Shown: in pieces, positions 24,604-38,200 of the stretch
Numbering within the stretch: the stretch's first letter is position 1
Layout: each line of letters opens with the position of its first letter
Notes under the pieces: model-generated
The model's input: the letters and a program-made list of their open reading frames with translations, nothing else
The model's database searches: none
Told to the model about the DNA's origin: nothing
Position numbers and translations under genes: made by a program
Assembly: GCA_030407085.1 (NCBI GenBank)
Contig: CM059587.1
Span: 95,723,001 to 95,787,000, forward strand
DNA length: 64,000 nucleotides
DNA from: Trichopria drosophilae
Taxonomy: Eukaryota; Arthropoda; Insecta; Hymenoptera; Diapriidae
Direction of reading: 5' to 3'

Positions 24604-25199
24604 ATCAAGGTCAAATTCAATTTTTTTAAATGGGAACCCCCATTTATTATTGCAGATTTGGAAAGTGCAGGAAATTTTACGTTCAGGTACAACCTTGTCC
24701 ATGTCCGGGACAAGGACTTTCAAGATCTTTTCAAGGTCAAAGTTGGAAAGAGTTGATAGTTGACGTTTGAGTATGACAATGATCATTCCTGATCCACGAC
24801 CTTCGAGGTAATTCGAGGTCAAAGTTGTTTTTTTAATGTAAATCCCTATTTTTTATTGTGGATTTTGGAAGAACGGGATATTTTATGTCCGACATGATAG
24901 TTTATAATATGCTATAGTAACCTTCAGATGATAAAATATTCAAAGTCGCTAAATATTGTCAAATATTGAATCGTACTAAAACTGTTTTCATCGTTGCATG
25001 TATTTTGTTCGTATTACTAAAGGTAACCCCATAAAAGAGGGGCAAATCTAACAATAAATTTCAATTTTGCAAAAACGACGAAAAAGACATGACTTTTATT
25101 AGATTCTTGCACTTATTTTAAAAACAGCAAATCTACGTAATGATGGATAAATAATGTTTCCAAAAAAAGTAGCACTTAAATTTCTCTATAAAAATGTTT
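24604..25199. other. Non-coding interior of the mariner-like element
   Basis: The rest of the left terminal repeat (to about 24665) and AT-rich DNA with repeated AAGGTCAAAGTTG-type phrases. No gene seen. Confidence 0.5.
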
Positions 25200-26010
25200 T
25201 AGTAAACCATCAAGCACGTGTACCGGCAGTTGTATCCATAGTTATTACCGTTTAAATGTTCCTCAAAGAAATATGGTCCCACAGTATAATTATCCACAAT
25301 GTCAACCCCGACGTTAAGCGATTATTATTGGTAAGCTGAAACTTTTTATGTCTTTTCCAGTGGGGATTAGAATCTGTATAATAATGCATAATATGCCTAC
25401 TAACATCATCTATATTGGTGAAGGTGGTTTCATCGCTGAACAGTACTATTTTAACAAATGCTTCCACCAGTCCTTGCACTCTATTGCAAAAAGCTAAACG
25501 TCGAGGATAATGAGCCTCTTCTAATTTTTGAAGCATGTGAATGTGATATGGATGGAATTTTTGAGCTTTCAGAAATGGATTGGCCGTCGATTTTAGAATA
25601 CTATGACGTTTCTCGATTTCTCTGGTTGAGGTATGAGGATATACACTAGTAGATGTTACAGGAGCTACAGATTTTTCTTCACCAGCACCTGATTTTCGTC
25701 GCTCTCTTTTTAGACTTCCGCTCTCAGCTCTGGGGCTTTTTATACCTTACCTTTTTATAGTCTCTCATTAGGATGACGCATGTTCAAACATTTTGCAGCA
25801 TAAAAGCGGGCTGCTAGTGAATAATTATCCTCACCTCGACCAACTTGACGAATTATATCTACAATTTCTTTAGGTGGACACGCACACGCACACGCACAGA
25901 CACAAGCACACGCACACGCACACGCACACGCCCACGCGTACACGCACAACACACACAATCGGCCCTTCTCAGGGCCAAATGATGTGCAAAGTCTGGCCGT
26001 GGTGTACATC
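25200..26010 (-). pseudogene. Decayed Tc1/mariner-like transposase
   Basis: Read on the - strand. Near 25870-25760 is a helix-turn-helix part (EIVDIIRQVGRGEDNYSLAA, RFYAAKCLNMRHPNE). Around 25440-25380 is the second catalytic region of the DDE domain (KIVLFSDETTFTN, RHIMHYYTDSNPHW), followed in other frames by a GPYFFEEHLNG-type segment around 25280-25250. Several frameshifts and stops separate these. It belongs to the TIR element that encloses the BEL/Pao copy. Confidence 0.7.
25876..25952. repeat. (CACACG)n microsatellite
   Basis: Alternating CACGCACACG units at the 5' side of the transposase remnant, read there as an Ala-Cys run. Confidence 0.85.
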
Positions 26011-26419
26011 GGGCAATGCTAATGCCGGCGGTACACGTTCTTGATAGGTTCTCCTTAAAACATTTCTGTACAGAAATTCATGTGCTAAATTTTTTGTTGG
26101 ACACATTATTTATAAGGTTTGCTGTTTTCAAATCTGCAATAAAAAATGGGGGTTCCTATTTAAAAAAATTGAATTTTACCTCGATATGACCTTCAGGGTC
26201 ATGGCCATGGTCGAATATAGGTCGCCGTTAAATTGTCCAGAAAAAATCTTAAAACTTTTGTCTGAAACATTTTTTTGTACAACGCGTTATTTTCAAGATA
26301 TTTGGGGTGGACACTTAAAATGGGACACCCTGTATACGAATGTACACGTGCATAACTGGTAGCAGTACATTCGATCCTATTTTCCGTTACGTCGCACCGT
26401 AAAACACAATGACAATGTA

Positions 26420-26689
26420 CAGTAGTCCTCCTCAAGTCATATGCTCCCCGTAAGTCATAATTTTATAGGTTATAAATCCTGACGAGTTCCCCAATCACGC
26501 GTTCTATTTAACGGTAGCTCGCGTAACGTTTTGTATAAATATGTAACTAACAAACGTACCAAAAGTACCAGAAAATTACAAGGCAAAACCATTGAAATTG
26601 AATGTTATGAAATATGACTTAAGGGGAGATCCCGCCATCTTGCTTGCCCCGACTGTATGACTTAATGGGAGAACTACTGTATCACCGAA
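26420..26689. mobile_element. Tigger-like MITE, copy 2
   Basis: CAGTAGTCCTCCTCAAGTCA with complementary right end GGAGAACTACTG and TA on both sides. The interior differs from the TTATTCTAA members (CTTAAGTCAT type), so it is a subfamily. Confidence 0.7.
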
Positions 26690-26843
26690 AATAGCCTCTA
26701 ATTTCCTCTGGAAAAAGTACTAGATTGAAGAGGTTCAAGATGCAAATTATCCCTAGATACGATACGTACGAATGTATACGTGCATAACTGGTAGCAGTAC
26801 ATTCATTTTCCGTTACGTCGCACCGTAAAACGCAAATACAGTA

Positions 26844-27138
26844 CAGTAGTCCTTCTCTTATTCTAACTCCTTCTCTTATTCTAATTTTTTCACTTCCTCT
26901 AATTTAATTTCATGCATACAACATAACCTAAAAAAAACTCTTTTTAAAAACAAAAACATTTAACAATAAGCCAGTTCGGTTATCTCTCTAATAAATAATA
27001 TTGTGTAAAGTATCATTGATGTAAAAACCCCTCACAAGATCTTAGAAAAGTGCAAACGTTTTTGGCGGCAAATTAGAATACGAGAAAGAGACGCCATCTT
27101 GCCTGTCTGGACAAATTAGAATAAGAGAAGGGCTACTG
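26844..27138. mobile_element. Tigger-like MITE, copy 3
   Basis: CAGTAGTCCTTCTCTTATTC with complementary right end AATAAGAGAAGGGCTACTG and TA flanks. The ends match copy 1. Confidence 0.75.
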
Positions 27139-27309
27139 TATATCACCGAAAATAGCCTCTAATTCCCCCTAGAAAAAGTACTAGATTGAAGAGGTTCAAA
27201 ATGCAAATAATCCCTAGATCCGATACGTACACGTGCATAACTGGTAGCAGTACATTCGTTCCTATTTTCCATTACGCCGCACCGTAAAACGCAATGACAA
27301 TATATCACC

Positions 27310-27533
27310 AAAAATCGGATCACGCAATGTCCGCATTAGTCCGCATCATTTTGACACATTGTGGTTGTGTTCGTTAAAGAAGTTCGTAAACAAATGATCG
27401 GAGTATCTTTTGAACAAAAATATGCGATAAATCATTGTAAGACCATTGTCGCTCGTCTTTGGTCATAGCTGAGCAGAAGGAGAGATTTTTTATAACGTAG
27501 TGGCGAGTACCCGCCCAAAGGATTCTGAAAATG
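27310..27533 (+). promoter_or_regulatory. Probable RagC first exon, 5' UTR and promoter area
   Basis: A patch richer in CpG than its surroundings (TCCGCATTAGTCCGCATC, TAACGTAGTGGCGAGTACCC) ends in CTGAAAATG|GTGAGT, a good start context followed by a consensus donor. If correct, the first coding exon holds only the Met codon. Confidence 0.45.
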
Positions 27534-30500
27534 GTGAGTAGGTCACAGAAATTTGCTTTTTACTCATTTTTATTGTTCTAAAATTTTGGAGACGATAAGA
27601 AACTGTAAATTATGAGCGATATTGTAGCTCCGATGAGCCTCAGGGAATTTTACAAATCCTGAGGTTATCACGACAGAATGCAATGCGTATTATCTCTATT
27701 TTATTGTTAAACTAGAAATCACACACAAGTTACTACTACTATTACTTTATTTATATAAATCGAAAGTAAGTTTGCACAGCAATAATCAAGAAAAACGATT
27801 GTTTTGTATCGTATAAAAAATGAGTCATTTGACATGATTCTTTATTTTATCTTGGTAACATTGTATTCATAAAAGCTTTAATTTGTTTCTTCTGAATAAA
27901 GTATAAAAACAATATTCAATACTAGTGTTTTACATTGCAAAAAGATTTTAAACGTTTATAAAATTGTGCATATTAAGTAGTATTAGTTTAAATATTAATC
28001 TATTTTTTACATGTATATTGTTATATTAATTGCCTTTCTTTCTTTCGATTTATTGTAATTCATGCTAACAAATCATATTCACAAACTACTCTATTCCTAG
28101 TAACTGTCAAATCGAAATTTTATCAACTTCATAGTTAATGAATATAATTTTTTCTTTCCTTTTTTCTATTACCTTTTTTTCGTTGTTAATTTCATTACTA
28201 GTTGAGATTATAAATATTTCGATAAGGCATAAACGATTGTGAATCCGAGCAATTACGACGGAAGGTGTTTGAAATGTTTATGAAATTTCCAAACTATGGC
28301 ATTTTAACATCTAATGCAATTGGTAGGTTTAAGCCGTTGTAATTTTGTAATTTTTTATTCATTCTTTCTTACAATATTTGTACATTTGGAGTTATTACGA
28401 TGACTCGAGTACGAAAAACGTTAATTATTTATTTTAATATTTAAATGCACCTACGTTAAATCTATATTATTTTTTTAAAGATTTTATAGATAACTTTTAA
28501 TTATCTTTAATAAGGGGATCATTATAAAACAGTTACTTTATTGATTTATAATTCAGTTCATTTTTTCTTATTAATCTATGTATTTCTTTTGTAATTGTCA
28601 TTTGTCGAGCCCTCAATTAATTTTTTTTATGAAGAACGGTTAACATTTGCGTCTGTTATGACTCATAATTTTATGGTTATTGATAAATTTGATAGCAATT
28701 TTGATGCGCTGGGTCGCCTTCAAAAAAGGATGATTAAAATTATTGTAATTGCTGTTTCTTAATCCTTGCAAAAGTATTAGAAAGTATAGAATACAGAGAA
28801 TTTGATTGCTTCTGAATTCTTTGCTGTGAAATAGGATTCTTCCTCCGTTTATACAAAAAATATTTTATTTTTCAACTTTTAACTTTTTATTTAACCCATT
28901 AACGCCTGAAATGACAATTTTTCTACTTCATTTTCAATCAAGTATTTCGTATCAAAATCAAAGTTGAAAACAATTGAGAGGTACGTATCCTGCTGTTTTC
29001 GAGGTCGCTCTTCAAGATTCCGAGGTCAAAATTGAGTTTCAGCCATCAGAAATTCCAATATGGCGCCGAATATGAAAAAAATTTCCAAAAAATTGGGAAT
29101 TTTTAATTCTTATCAATTTTTTTCGAACTATTAGAATATTGAAATTGTAATGAAACCTTGCAGAATGGTGCATAAAATAGTTGAATTTTAAGATAAAATT
29201 TTACTTTTATACCCTACTACATTCTAACGACCTCAAAATGGCGTCAACAATGAACATTTTTTTGAGAAATTTCTGGACGCTCTAACTCAAAAACTACGAA
29301 CTTTTTTAAAAAAATGCCTAGAATGAAAAGTTCTTAAAATTCATCAAGCGATATAGTAGAATTTTTTCAACATTTTTTGATGACATTTTGAGAAATTTTT
29401 TTTCAACATTTTTATCAAAATTGTAATTTGTTTACAAAAAATTCTGAACAAAATTTAGTGTATTCTCTGATGAATTCTAATAGTTATTTGTTCTTTGCAA
29501 TTGTTTCAAAAAGTTGATAGTTTTTGAGGAAATGAATTTCAAATATTGTAGTTTAGGATTTTTTCACCAAAAAAACTATCAAATTTTGGAAAAAATTGCA
29601 AAGAACAAAAAACTTGTAGAATTCATAAGTGAATACACCAAATGTTTTTCAGAATTTTTCATAAATAAATTATAATTTTGAAAAAAATTTTGAAAAAAAA
29701 TGTCTCAAAATGTCATCACAAAAGTTTGAAAAAATTCTACTATATTTCTCGATTAATTCTAAGAACTTTTCATTATTGACATTCTTAGCATTTTTTTATA
29801 ACAGCACATAGTTTTTGAGTTAGAACGTTCAGAAATTTTTCAAAGAAATTTTCATTGTTGACGCCATTTTGAGGTCGATACAATGATGTGGGGTATAAAA
29901 GAAAAATTTTTTCTTAAAATTCAACTGTTTTATGCACCATTATGCACGCTTCCAATAGAATTCCAATATTCTAATAGCTCGAAAAAAATTGATAGGAATA
30001 AATAATTTCCAATTTTTTGGAATTTTTTTAAAAATTCGGCGCCATATTGGAATTCCTGATGGCTGAAACTCAATTTTGACCTCAGATTCTTGAAGAGCGA
30101 CATCGAAAACAATAGGATATGTACCTGTCAATTGTTTTCAACTTCGATTTTGATACGAAATACTTGATTGAAAATGAAGTGTAAAAAATGCCATTTCAGG
30201 TGTTAATGGGTTAATTTAATTTCACTGTTTTTTATATTTCTTTTATTATTATAAATTATATTAAGAAAAGCTGTTCTCATGCAGTCACCTATCCAGTTGT
30301 AGTTCACAGCGTATGATGCGCTTAACTTGAAATTACTACAAGCGCTTCTGGCCTACACTATTTTAATCCTAATTTAATATTTATGTACACGTAATGCATG
30401 GTTTTAAAGTCGTACTGCTTGTAAACAATTTTCAAGGGTGTTTTGGGTTATCAGAGGAGAATTCAGTTCGATATTAAACATTTTCAAAATTCTTAAATAT

Positions 30501-32218
30501 ATCAAAAACAAGAAATAAACGAAAGTTGACAAAATTTAGAGGATTATTATGAAAAGGGGTGTGCTAACCTCCAGTCGATTATTAAATATCTCAAAAGCGG
30601 CAAGGGGCAAATTTTTGATTTATCAATAATAATAAATAATTGAAATAAGTAATTGTTATTTACATTAATACTTTAAAAAGAATTCAGAATCATTGAAAAC
30701 TATTGAAGCGCAATAAAAGTAACATATCTGAATATTTGTCAATCATTCTGAATACTTTTTTGTTTGCTGATTGGATATAAGACAAATATTCATTGTAAAT
30801 TGCATAACTCATCTATACAAATACAAATACAAATATACAGTGAACTCAAAAGAGAATACAGAAAAATCCTCGAATACAAGATTTAAAAGCATCTTACTGA
30901 CAACGCATCGTTTAACAATAAGACAAAGAAGTTTTGTGTATTTTTCGACAAAATATTTTAATAAATTACCAAATGAACTGAAAACATTAAGTGTGAATGA
31001 AAAACTGTTGAAGAAAAAACTGAAATGTGCAATTAGGAGTATAAGTATTGTGTAATATGCCGACTGTGATACCATAAATTAAGTGCGAAAACATACCATT
31101 TTCTTAAGAGGAGGAGCAAGCCCTTGATTTAGGCCCTTGATTTTTTGTTACACATTTGTAAATGTCATTTGGTACTATCTTCTTCCTAAAATTAATGGTA
31201 TTTACTAAAAAAAGAATTTTTAAATTTTTTCATGATTTGGAATTTCTTTTTTTTGAAATATGTGACATAATAACAAATCCATGCGAGAGATTGTTTAAAA
31301 TGGAAAGAAATACAAGTACAAATTTCTTTGATGGAAAATATTTAAAATTGCGGGAGTAGTTAAATTTTCAGTATTTTATTTTCGATGTTTTAGTTTACGA
31401 CTTTCTAGCACCGCTAAAATTTAATGTGCTATATTTTGCAATAAGTTTTCGTATGGTTATCAAATATAAATAATATTTAGAATCTTCAGAACTTTATTGT
31501 AAGTTATTATTTAATTTTGTTTGTATACATATTTTATACGTAGATACGTAGAAAAAATTCTTTTTATCTATATACAAAACTAATTATTAGAACATTCCTC
31601 GACCATACGTTACACCCTCAGACTCAAGCTCAGCCACTTCTCTTTTGCTTTGCGCTAAGGCCACAATGCGTTACGTAGTATTTTGTCATTGTATCAAAAT
31701 CAACAATAGAGTCAATTTTCAAATCAATATGATTTACGGAATTGTTACAAAAATTTACCAACTTGATCTTCTTGATCATACTCAATAACATTTCTACTCC
31801 TGCCTTACTCTCGTTATCTAAAACATTATGTTCCTCTAATGTTTCCAAATTTTTATTATTCTTTTATAAGAGATCAGCATTCATTCAAAATCTTTTGCGT
31901 CACTTTATCAACACTGATATCTAATATTCCAACATATAATAATAACAATAATAAATTTATTCAGGTATTATACATTAGACGAGAATGCGTTACAATTTTC
32001 GCATCCCGTTACAATAATGCATCGCAAAAGTAAACAATACTCGTCCGCGACCTGAATACAGTCTCGTTCGACTGCACAAGGGAAATAAAGCAAAATATCC
32101 AGATAATAAAATATAAAGAAAAGAAAAGGAGAGGAGAAAAGAACATTGAAAAAAAAAACAGAACAATATTGAAAGTTGCACTTTACAGTTATTGGTGCGC
32201 AAAACTTAACAATCAACA

Positions 32219-32249
<31 letters not shown>

Positions 32250-35200
32250 TTACATTAGGTAATAACGTTGCATTCAGTATATTGATATCAAACATTCGTA
32301 TACTACGTCCTATTTTTCGTTTTATATTTTTTGTGTATCTATTCGGTAATCTCAATTCCAACGGTAACATATTTGGCATTTTGCAACCAATAAAGTCAAA
32401 TGCTCGTTGACCAATTGTTTTATTTCTCATTGGGCTTTGATTAAAAAGATTATTTTTGCTACGCGTGTTAAATGTGTGACTATTTTGTATTAGTACATGA
32501 TTTTTTATCAAATAATTTGCAGTTTCACAGTAAAATATTTGTCTAACATCCAATACTTTAGAAATTTCAAATAATTTTTTGGTTGGAAAAAGTTTGTTTT
32601 TAAATAACATTGATTTTATCCATTGTTATTATACCATTGAAGTTCTAATGGTTTCATTGCGTTATTACAAGCGCTGCCCCAAGCAAGAATAGCATAATTT
32701 AATATAGAATTGAACAATGAATAATAAATTTGATATGATTGATTTGTATTTAAAAAGTTTCGAAGTTTAGAAAAAGCATATGGTAGATATCGTAGTTTTT
32801 TTATAATTTCGTCAATATGATTTTTCCATCGAAAGTGCTTATCCACTGTTAAGCCTAGATATTTAACACAAGTGTCACTGTAGATATTGAGTTGTTTAGA
32901 GTCCACATTAATAGTGATTTTATCCAATGTAGGAATACTGTCAGTGTAACAACCGAAAGTTAGAAATTTAGTTTTAGCAATGTTTATTGTTAAAAAATTT
33001 GCATTGAACCATTTTATGAGATTAGGAATATCGGATTGAACTTTATGTATTACTTTATTCCATGTGTTATCGGTGAACAATATAGCTGTATCATCTGCAA
33101 AGGATAAAATTTGACCGCTCATTTCGATATTAAAAATGTCATTTATATAAATGATGAATAATAATGGACCTAATACAGTTCCTTGTGGTATTCCATAATT
33201 GACAATTTTATTATTATTGACTAATTTGTACAGATTGTTTTCTATCTTTATTTGAAATTTATCAAAACTTTCCAAAAAATGAATGAATATTCAAAAACAT
33301 GCAAAACTACTGCATATCTGAGTATCAAAATATATGAAAGCAGCAGTCAACTAAAATTTATATAAAAAATATATCAAGTTAGTTTTTCATTTATTGTAAT
33401 CATTTATCAGAGCATTTTATCTTGAGTAGTAAAAGATCCTGTTGTAAAATATCAACAAATAACTACTGGTAGCTTATCTTTTTGTTTTCATTATAGTCAA
33501 TGTCACGAGCTTCGAATCAATTCACTGACAGTAAACACCAAAAAATCATATTTTCTTCCCTTTGGGTGCTATATTGATAGCGTACCAAATAATTTAAAAT
33601 TGAGAATTGTTATTTGTTTTTGTTTTTATTTGTTTAACACGGGGGTTAACAAAATATACAAAATAGCAACATAACAGGTTATAAGATTTAACAAAAATGT
33701 AACTTGTAAGTATATGGGTGAATTCAAAAAATGTGATACCTTTGTGTCCCGAGTATATAAATGGTAAATTAGCATTAAATTTTTAACAAATTAAGGAACA
33801 AAACATTAAACCGGGGTATAATCTCGTATATCAATGAATATTTATAAGTTATAAGTGACCGCTTGATATCATTTTCATGCTCAAGATAGAGAAAATGTAA
33901 ACTCTGTCATGTGTCCCCAGCACTGTATTTGAACATTAACCAACATTTGTAATATGATTCGTTCATTTTTTTAGAACACTGGAAAATGTAACTTTACATA
34001 TGTGTATCTATTATTCACGCTAATATAATTTTAAAACAACTGTTGTTTGTTAAATTCGCTATAATTTGATTTTAATTCTGTCCACGAGTTTTGACAGTCG
34101 TGTTGAAAACAGTGTTAAACAAGCTATTTTTATATTTTTTAACGTAATATTTGTGTGATTCAGTTATTGTGCACGTTCTAATCAGTTCTTATACATTCAA
34201 ACTAAAAATCGATATATTTACATTAACATATTTCGAATAAATTATATACATAATACCACGGTAAAGGTAAGTGTCAATGTGAGGTTAAAAATTTTTGAAA
34301 ACTCCGGGCACAATTTATACATTAAATTAAACAATAAACTGCATTTTGTAACGATGATTTGATAGATTTAGTAAATATCAATTGTACTCCGAGCGGAAAT
34401 TACATTCTGTTTCAAATTCAAAAAATTATTTCTTATAATATGACAGTTTGTAAACTCCATCATTGTAAACTCCATCATAGTTGTATAATACTCTTATTTT
34501 TAATATGAGAAAATCGTTAAAGCTTTGAATATGAATAATTTAAATTATAAAATACAATATATACTTAATATTTTTATTATATTTTAATTATTTTAGTATT
34601 TTTATTAATATTAAAAATTCGTTTTATTTAATTTTGATATTGTAAATATAGAAATGAAAACTAGGAAAATAATAGAGGACACGGAAAAACGAGTTGCAAT
34701 GCAACGGGTTAAGAGCAAATTGAAAAAAGTTTCATCAAAGAGGAAACCTACTATTACGCAGAAAGTACAGTCTAAAAAGAAAAGAAAAATTCGCTTAAGT
34801 AAAAATCGCGAATTAAAACAATTAGCAAGGCAAAAGCTCAAGAATAATGTTAAATCCATGTTATGTTAAATTGTGTTCAATAAATATAATTAATTTTTAG
34901 ACATTAAATTTTTTATTGGTGTAATGAAAAAAAAATAATTAAAATTAATGTTTATGTTGAAGGGCTATTTTAGTAAATTATTGTCAAAAACATTTTTATT
35001 GGTAATTAACAAAAAAATTGAAATAAAAATCGGATACAGATGCAGTTTTTAATATACTTTGCGTATTGAAGATTATTATCATATTATTGTAATTTCTACT
35101 AATTACTTTTACAAATGTACTCACTTTTTACAATCGAGTTTGTCATATTAGACGCTGTGTTTAGAGGAATATAATTTAAAATTTACAATTTTAAATATGA

Positions 35201-38200
35201 ATTTTAAAAATCGATTTTAAAACAAAGTTCAAGTGAATTACTAGTAAAATTTGAGGACACTAATTTTCAATACGTAAATGCTGTAAACTCCGTCATCACA
35301 AAATTCACTCAAGTCATGATAAAAACTATTTGGAGTAAGTTGTAGTTGCAATATTCCAAATTTACATTCATGTAAACATACTTAACAAGTTCCCTGAATA
35401 AAATTTCATTAAAACGCATTTTGAAATTTGAAAGTTTTATAAATCAAAATGTATCACATTTTTTTAATTCACCCATATAACAAAAACAATAAGTATAACT
35501 ATGTGTAAATTCGTGACGCCGCAAAATCCAAGAAAAATAAAAATGAACATAAAATAACGTATCCATATACAGGTATTAGTAAAACAAAAACTTAATAATG
35601 GTGAAGGATGGTGTTTGAACAATAACGTTTGAATGTTTCAATTGATGCAGATTGCCGCGCGTAAGATGGTAGAGCATTCCAAGCTCTGAGCAATCTAAAG
35701 AATAAAAACCAAAGTTTGTAGCACTACAGATCTCATGTAATGGTCTTAAATTTCTGACATTTCTCAGGAATACTCTATCAACAAATATTCTACGAGCAGT
35801 ATCAGACGTTACAGACCCATGGATTATATTTCTAATTAATACTAATCCCGAAAAAGCATGAACAGAGAATAGTGTGGGAATATTAAAGAATTGGTCCAAA
35901 ATCATGGTCAAAGTAATGCATGGGTCTGTCAGTTTTATATGAAAGGTATCTCATGAATTTACGCTGGGTAGATTCCAATACCTTTTTATCTTTAGATAAG
36001 TAGGGAGACCAAATAGGTGAACCGTAACACAAGTTAGGCAATATAATAGCACGATATAAGTTCAAGATAACGTGGGGGTTTTTAAAAAATCTAGTTACGT
36101 TACAAAGGAAACCTAAGTCTCTAGCGGCTTTGTCACATGCATACAAATAAACAAATTACAATTAATTAACACATTTCAGAAATAATTCGCGACATTTAGT
36201 ATAAAATAAAGAGAAGTTATTAGTGTCGATAGTATAATGAGAAATTCCGTTCCCTATGGTTATTTTCCTCTTTGGCAATGCAATTAGTTTATTACCAGTA
36301 CCACGAGTATTTAACGTATGATGTATATTTTCTCCAATTACATTTATTTTACAGTACAAAGACGCAGTTAGATAGTATAATTTTCTAATGTAAAGTAAAG
36401 AATTTGTTTTGTACAACTTTTGCAGCTCACTTGTTGGAAATAAACGGGGTTTTAAAAATAATACCTTTATTATTAAGTTTTGAAAAGATTGCAAAGGCTT
36501 ATTACATTTTTAAATGTGCCACCCCAAGCAATGATACCGTATCTCATAATGGAAAGGAAAAGAGAATGGTAAATTGTTAACAATTGTTTAAAGTTTAAAA
36601 GTGTTCTCAGTTGATAAAAAAACATACGCAATATTTTTATGGTATTATCTACATGTACGTTCCATTTAAGGTGGCTATCAATTGTTACTCCTAGGTACTT
36701 GGTACTTGATGCACAAAGTATTTCAATATTTTGGGTGTTGATCGGTACTGATAACTGTAATTGATCAGGAATACTATCCGTATAGCATCCAAAAGGGATG
36801 AAAACTGTTTTTTTTTTTCATTTACTGTTAGTGAATTTTCATTAAACCAGTTTAATATAATTGGTAATTCAGATTTTATATTGTTTACGAGAGTTGACCA
36901 GTTCTTATCTTTAAATAATATGATGGTGTCATCAGTAGCAAATATAATTTATAATAATAAAAGAAATATAAAAAACAGTGAAATTAAATTAAATAAAAAG
37001 TTGAAAAAAAGAAATATTTTTTGTATAAACTTTTGTATAGCCCGACCATCCGGTAGCTCCAACCACTAATTAATTCTAAGAATGTAAAGATAGATTTTGG
37101 CGAATTTTATAATTTTTTTATGGTACACTACACAAAACTGTAAATTTGAGAATAGAAAGCTATTTGTCTTTACTTTAATTGTATGGCATAAGTTTTTATT
37201 CTTCAAACTCATAAAATGAACATTTAAAAAAAAATAGGTAAGTTTTGCAGTTAATATTTATTATCATGTAATAAATAAGCTAATTATCGTTGTGTCTAAA
37301 CAAATATTCATCCCTCAGCTTTCGATTTAGGCTATAAAAACTTTATTTTTTATGTCTCGTTTGTTTATAATAACAATTTCAAGGCTCATACATACTTTCT
37401 GGTACCCCCAACCATTTAGAGTCCAGTGGCCCTGACCGGTAAAAATATTGCTTATCTAACAATTTTAAAATCTAACTTGACTTCGGTAATGAAATTAAGC
37501 TTAAATGCAATTCGTTCTTTTTCGTTTATTCTTCATAAAAATCCTCTCGCGAACAGACTGATACGACTACACATCGTACGCTGGCTTTAGTTATGTGAAG
37601 TGATTTATAGATTTATTTAGGAAAAAATAATTCTAATAACTAACAGAAATTACCAGATCTTGAGTACGAATACCAGATTTTTTTTTTTTTTAAAAGAAAG
37701 CTTTTTTTTAATAATAATTTTATTTTTCAATAATAATAATAGTAATAATTTTTTAATAATAAAGACGAGTGTCTTTCCCGAGTGGGAATTTTAACGGACA
37801 ATGTCATTTACGAAACTGCGAAGGCAAAAGAGCAAGAAAAAATTATATTTATGTTCAATAATTATATGAAATAAATTCATTGAAAAAATAGTCGACCGTC
37901 GTTCCAAGTAATATTAGGAAAAGAAAAAATCTTCAATTTTTCGTGATGCGGTCAAAATACATTTTTTTATTGAAATGATACGTCTCGGTGACTAGATGTG
38001 TCACCCTCGTAAGTCATCTATTTAATTAAAATACAATCTAAGAATAACAAAATATAAAATGTTAAACATTAAAAAAAATTTTTTTAATACAATAAAACTT
38101 CGAGGACTATAATTCTAAAATAGCGTAATAAAAGTCCAAACAACTTACATAAAATAGATACTTTTGCCAGGTCTCAAAAACTAGGATCATTATTAATTGA

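Larger units (their letters stand above)
17957..26332. mobile_element. Tc1/mariner-like DNA transposon, interrupted by a BEL/Pao element
   Basis: The terminal inverted repeat CAGGGTGTCCCATTTTAAGT begins at 17957 and its complement ends at 26332, flanked by TA on each side. The inverted repeats are long (about 195 bp): left arm 17957-18092 continued at 24604-24665, right arm about 26130-26332. Without the retrotransposon the element is about 1.9 kb. It carries a decayed transposase on the - strand (25200-26010). Confidence 0.85.
26335..27309. repeat. Tandem ~170-bp units with MITEs at the junctions
   Basis: The unit runs from CACCGAAAATAGCCTCTAAT through CGTGCATAACTGGTAGCAGT to GTAAAACGCAATGACAAT. 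One copy is split by the mariner-like element (about 17868-17954 plus 26335-26419); the others are 26690-26843 and 27139-27309. MITEs at 26420-26689 and 26844-27138 lie exactly between units. Confidence 0.75.
33620..36146 (-). pseudogene. LINE B 3' part (RT C terminus and 3' UTR), split by a TIR element
   Basis: Frames at 36146-35883 ([40 protein letters not shown]) and 35911-35576 ([20 protein letters not shown]) overlap with a frameshift near 35900. This is the C-terminal ORF2 part of a second LINE type, related to that at 59356-59817 and 61996-62949. The 3' UTR runs on to 35478 and resumes at 33712-33620 after the TIR element. Confidence 0.7.

Noticed and set aside
25458..25649. Plus-strand 63-residue acidic frame
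   Set aside because: Complement of the transposase remnant; the meaningful reading is on the - strand.
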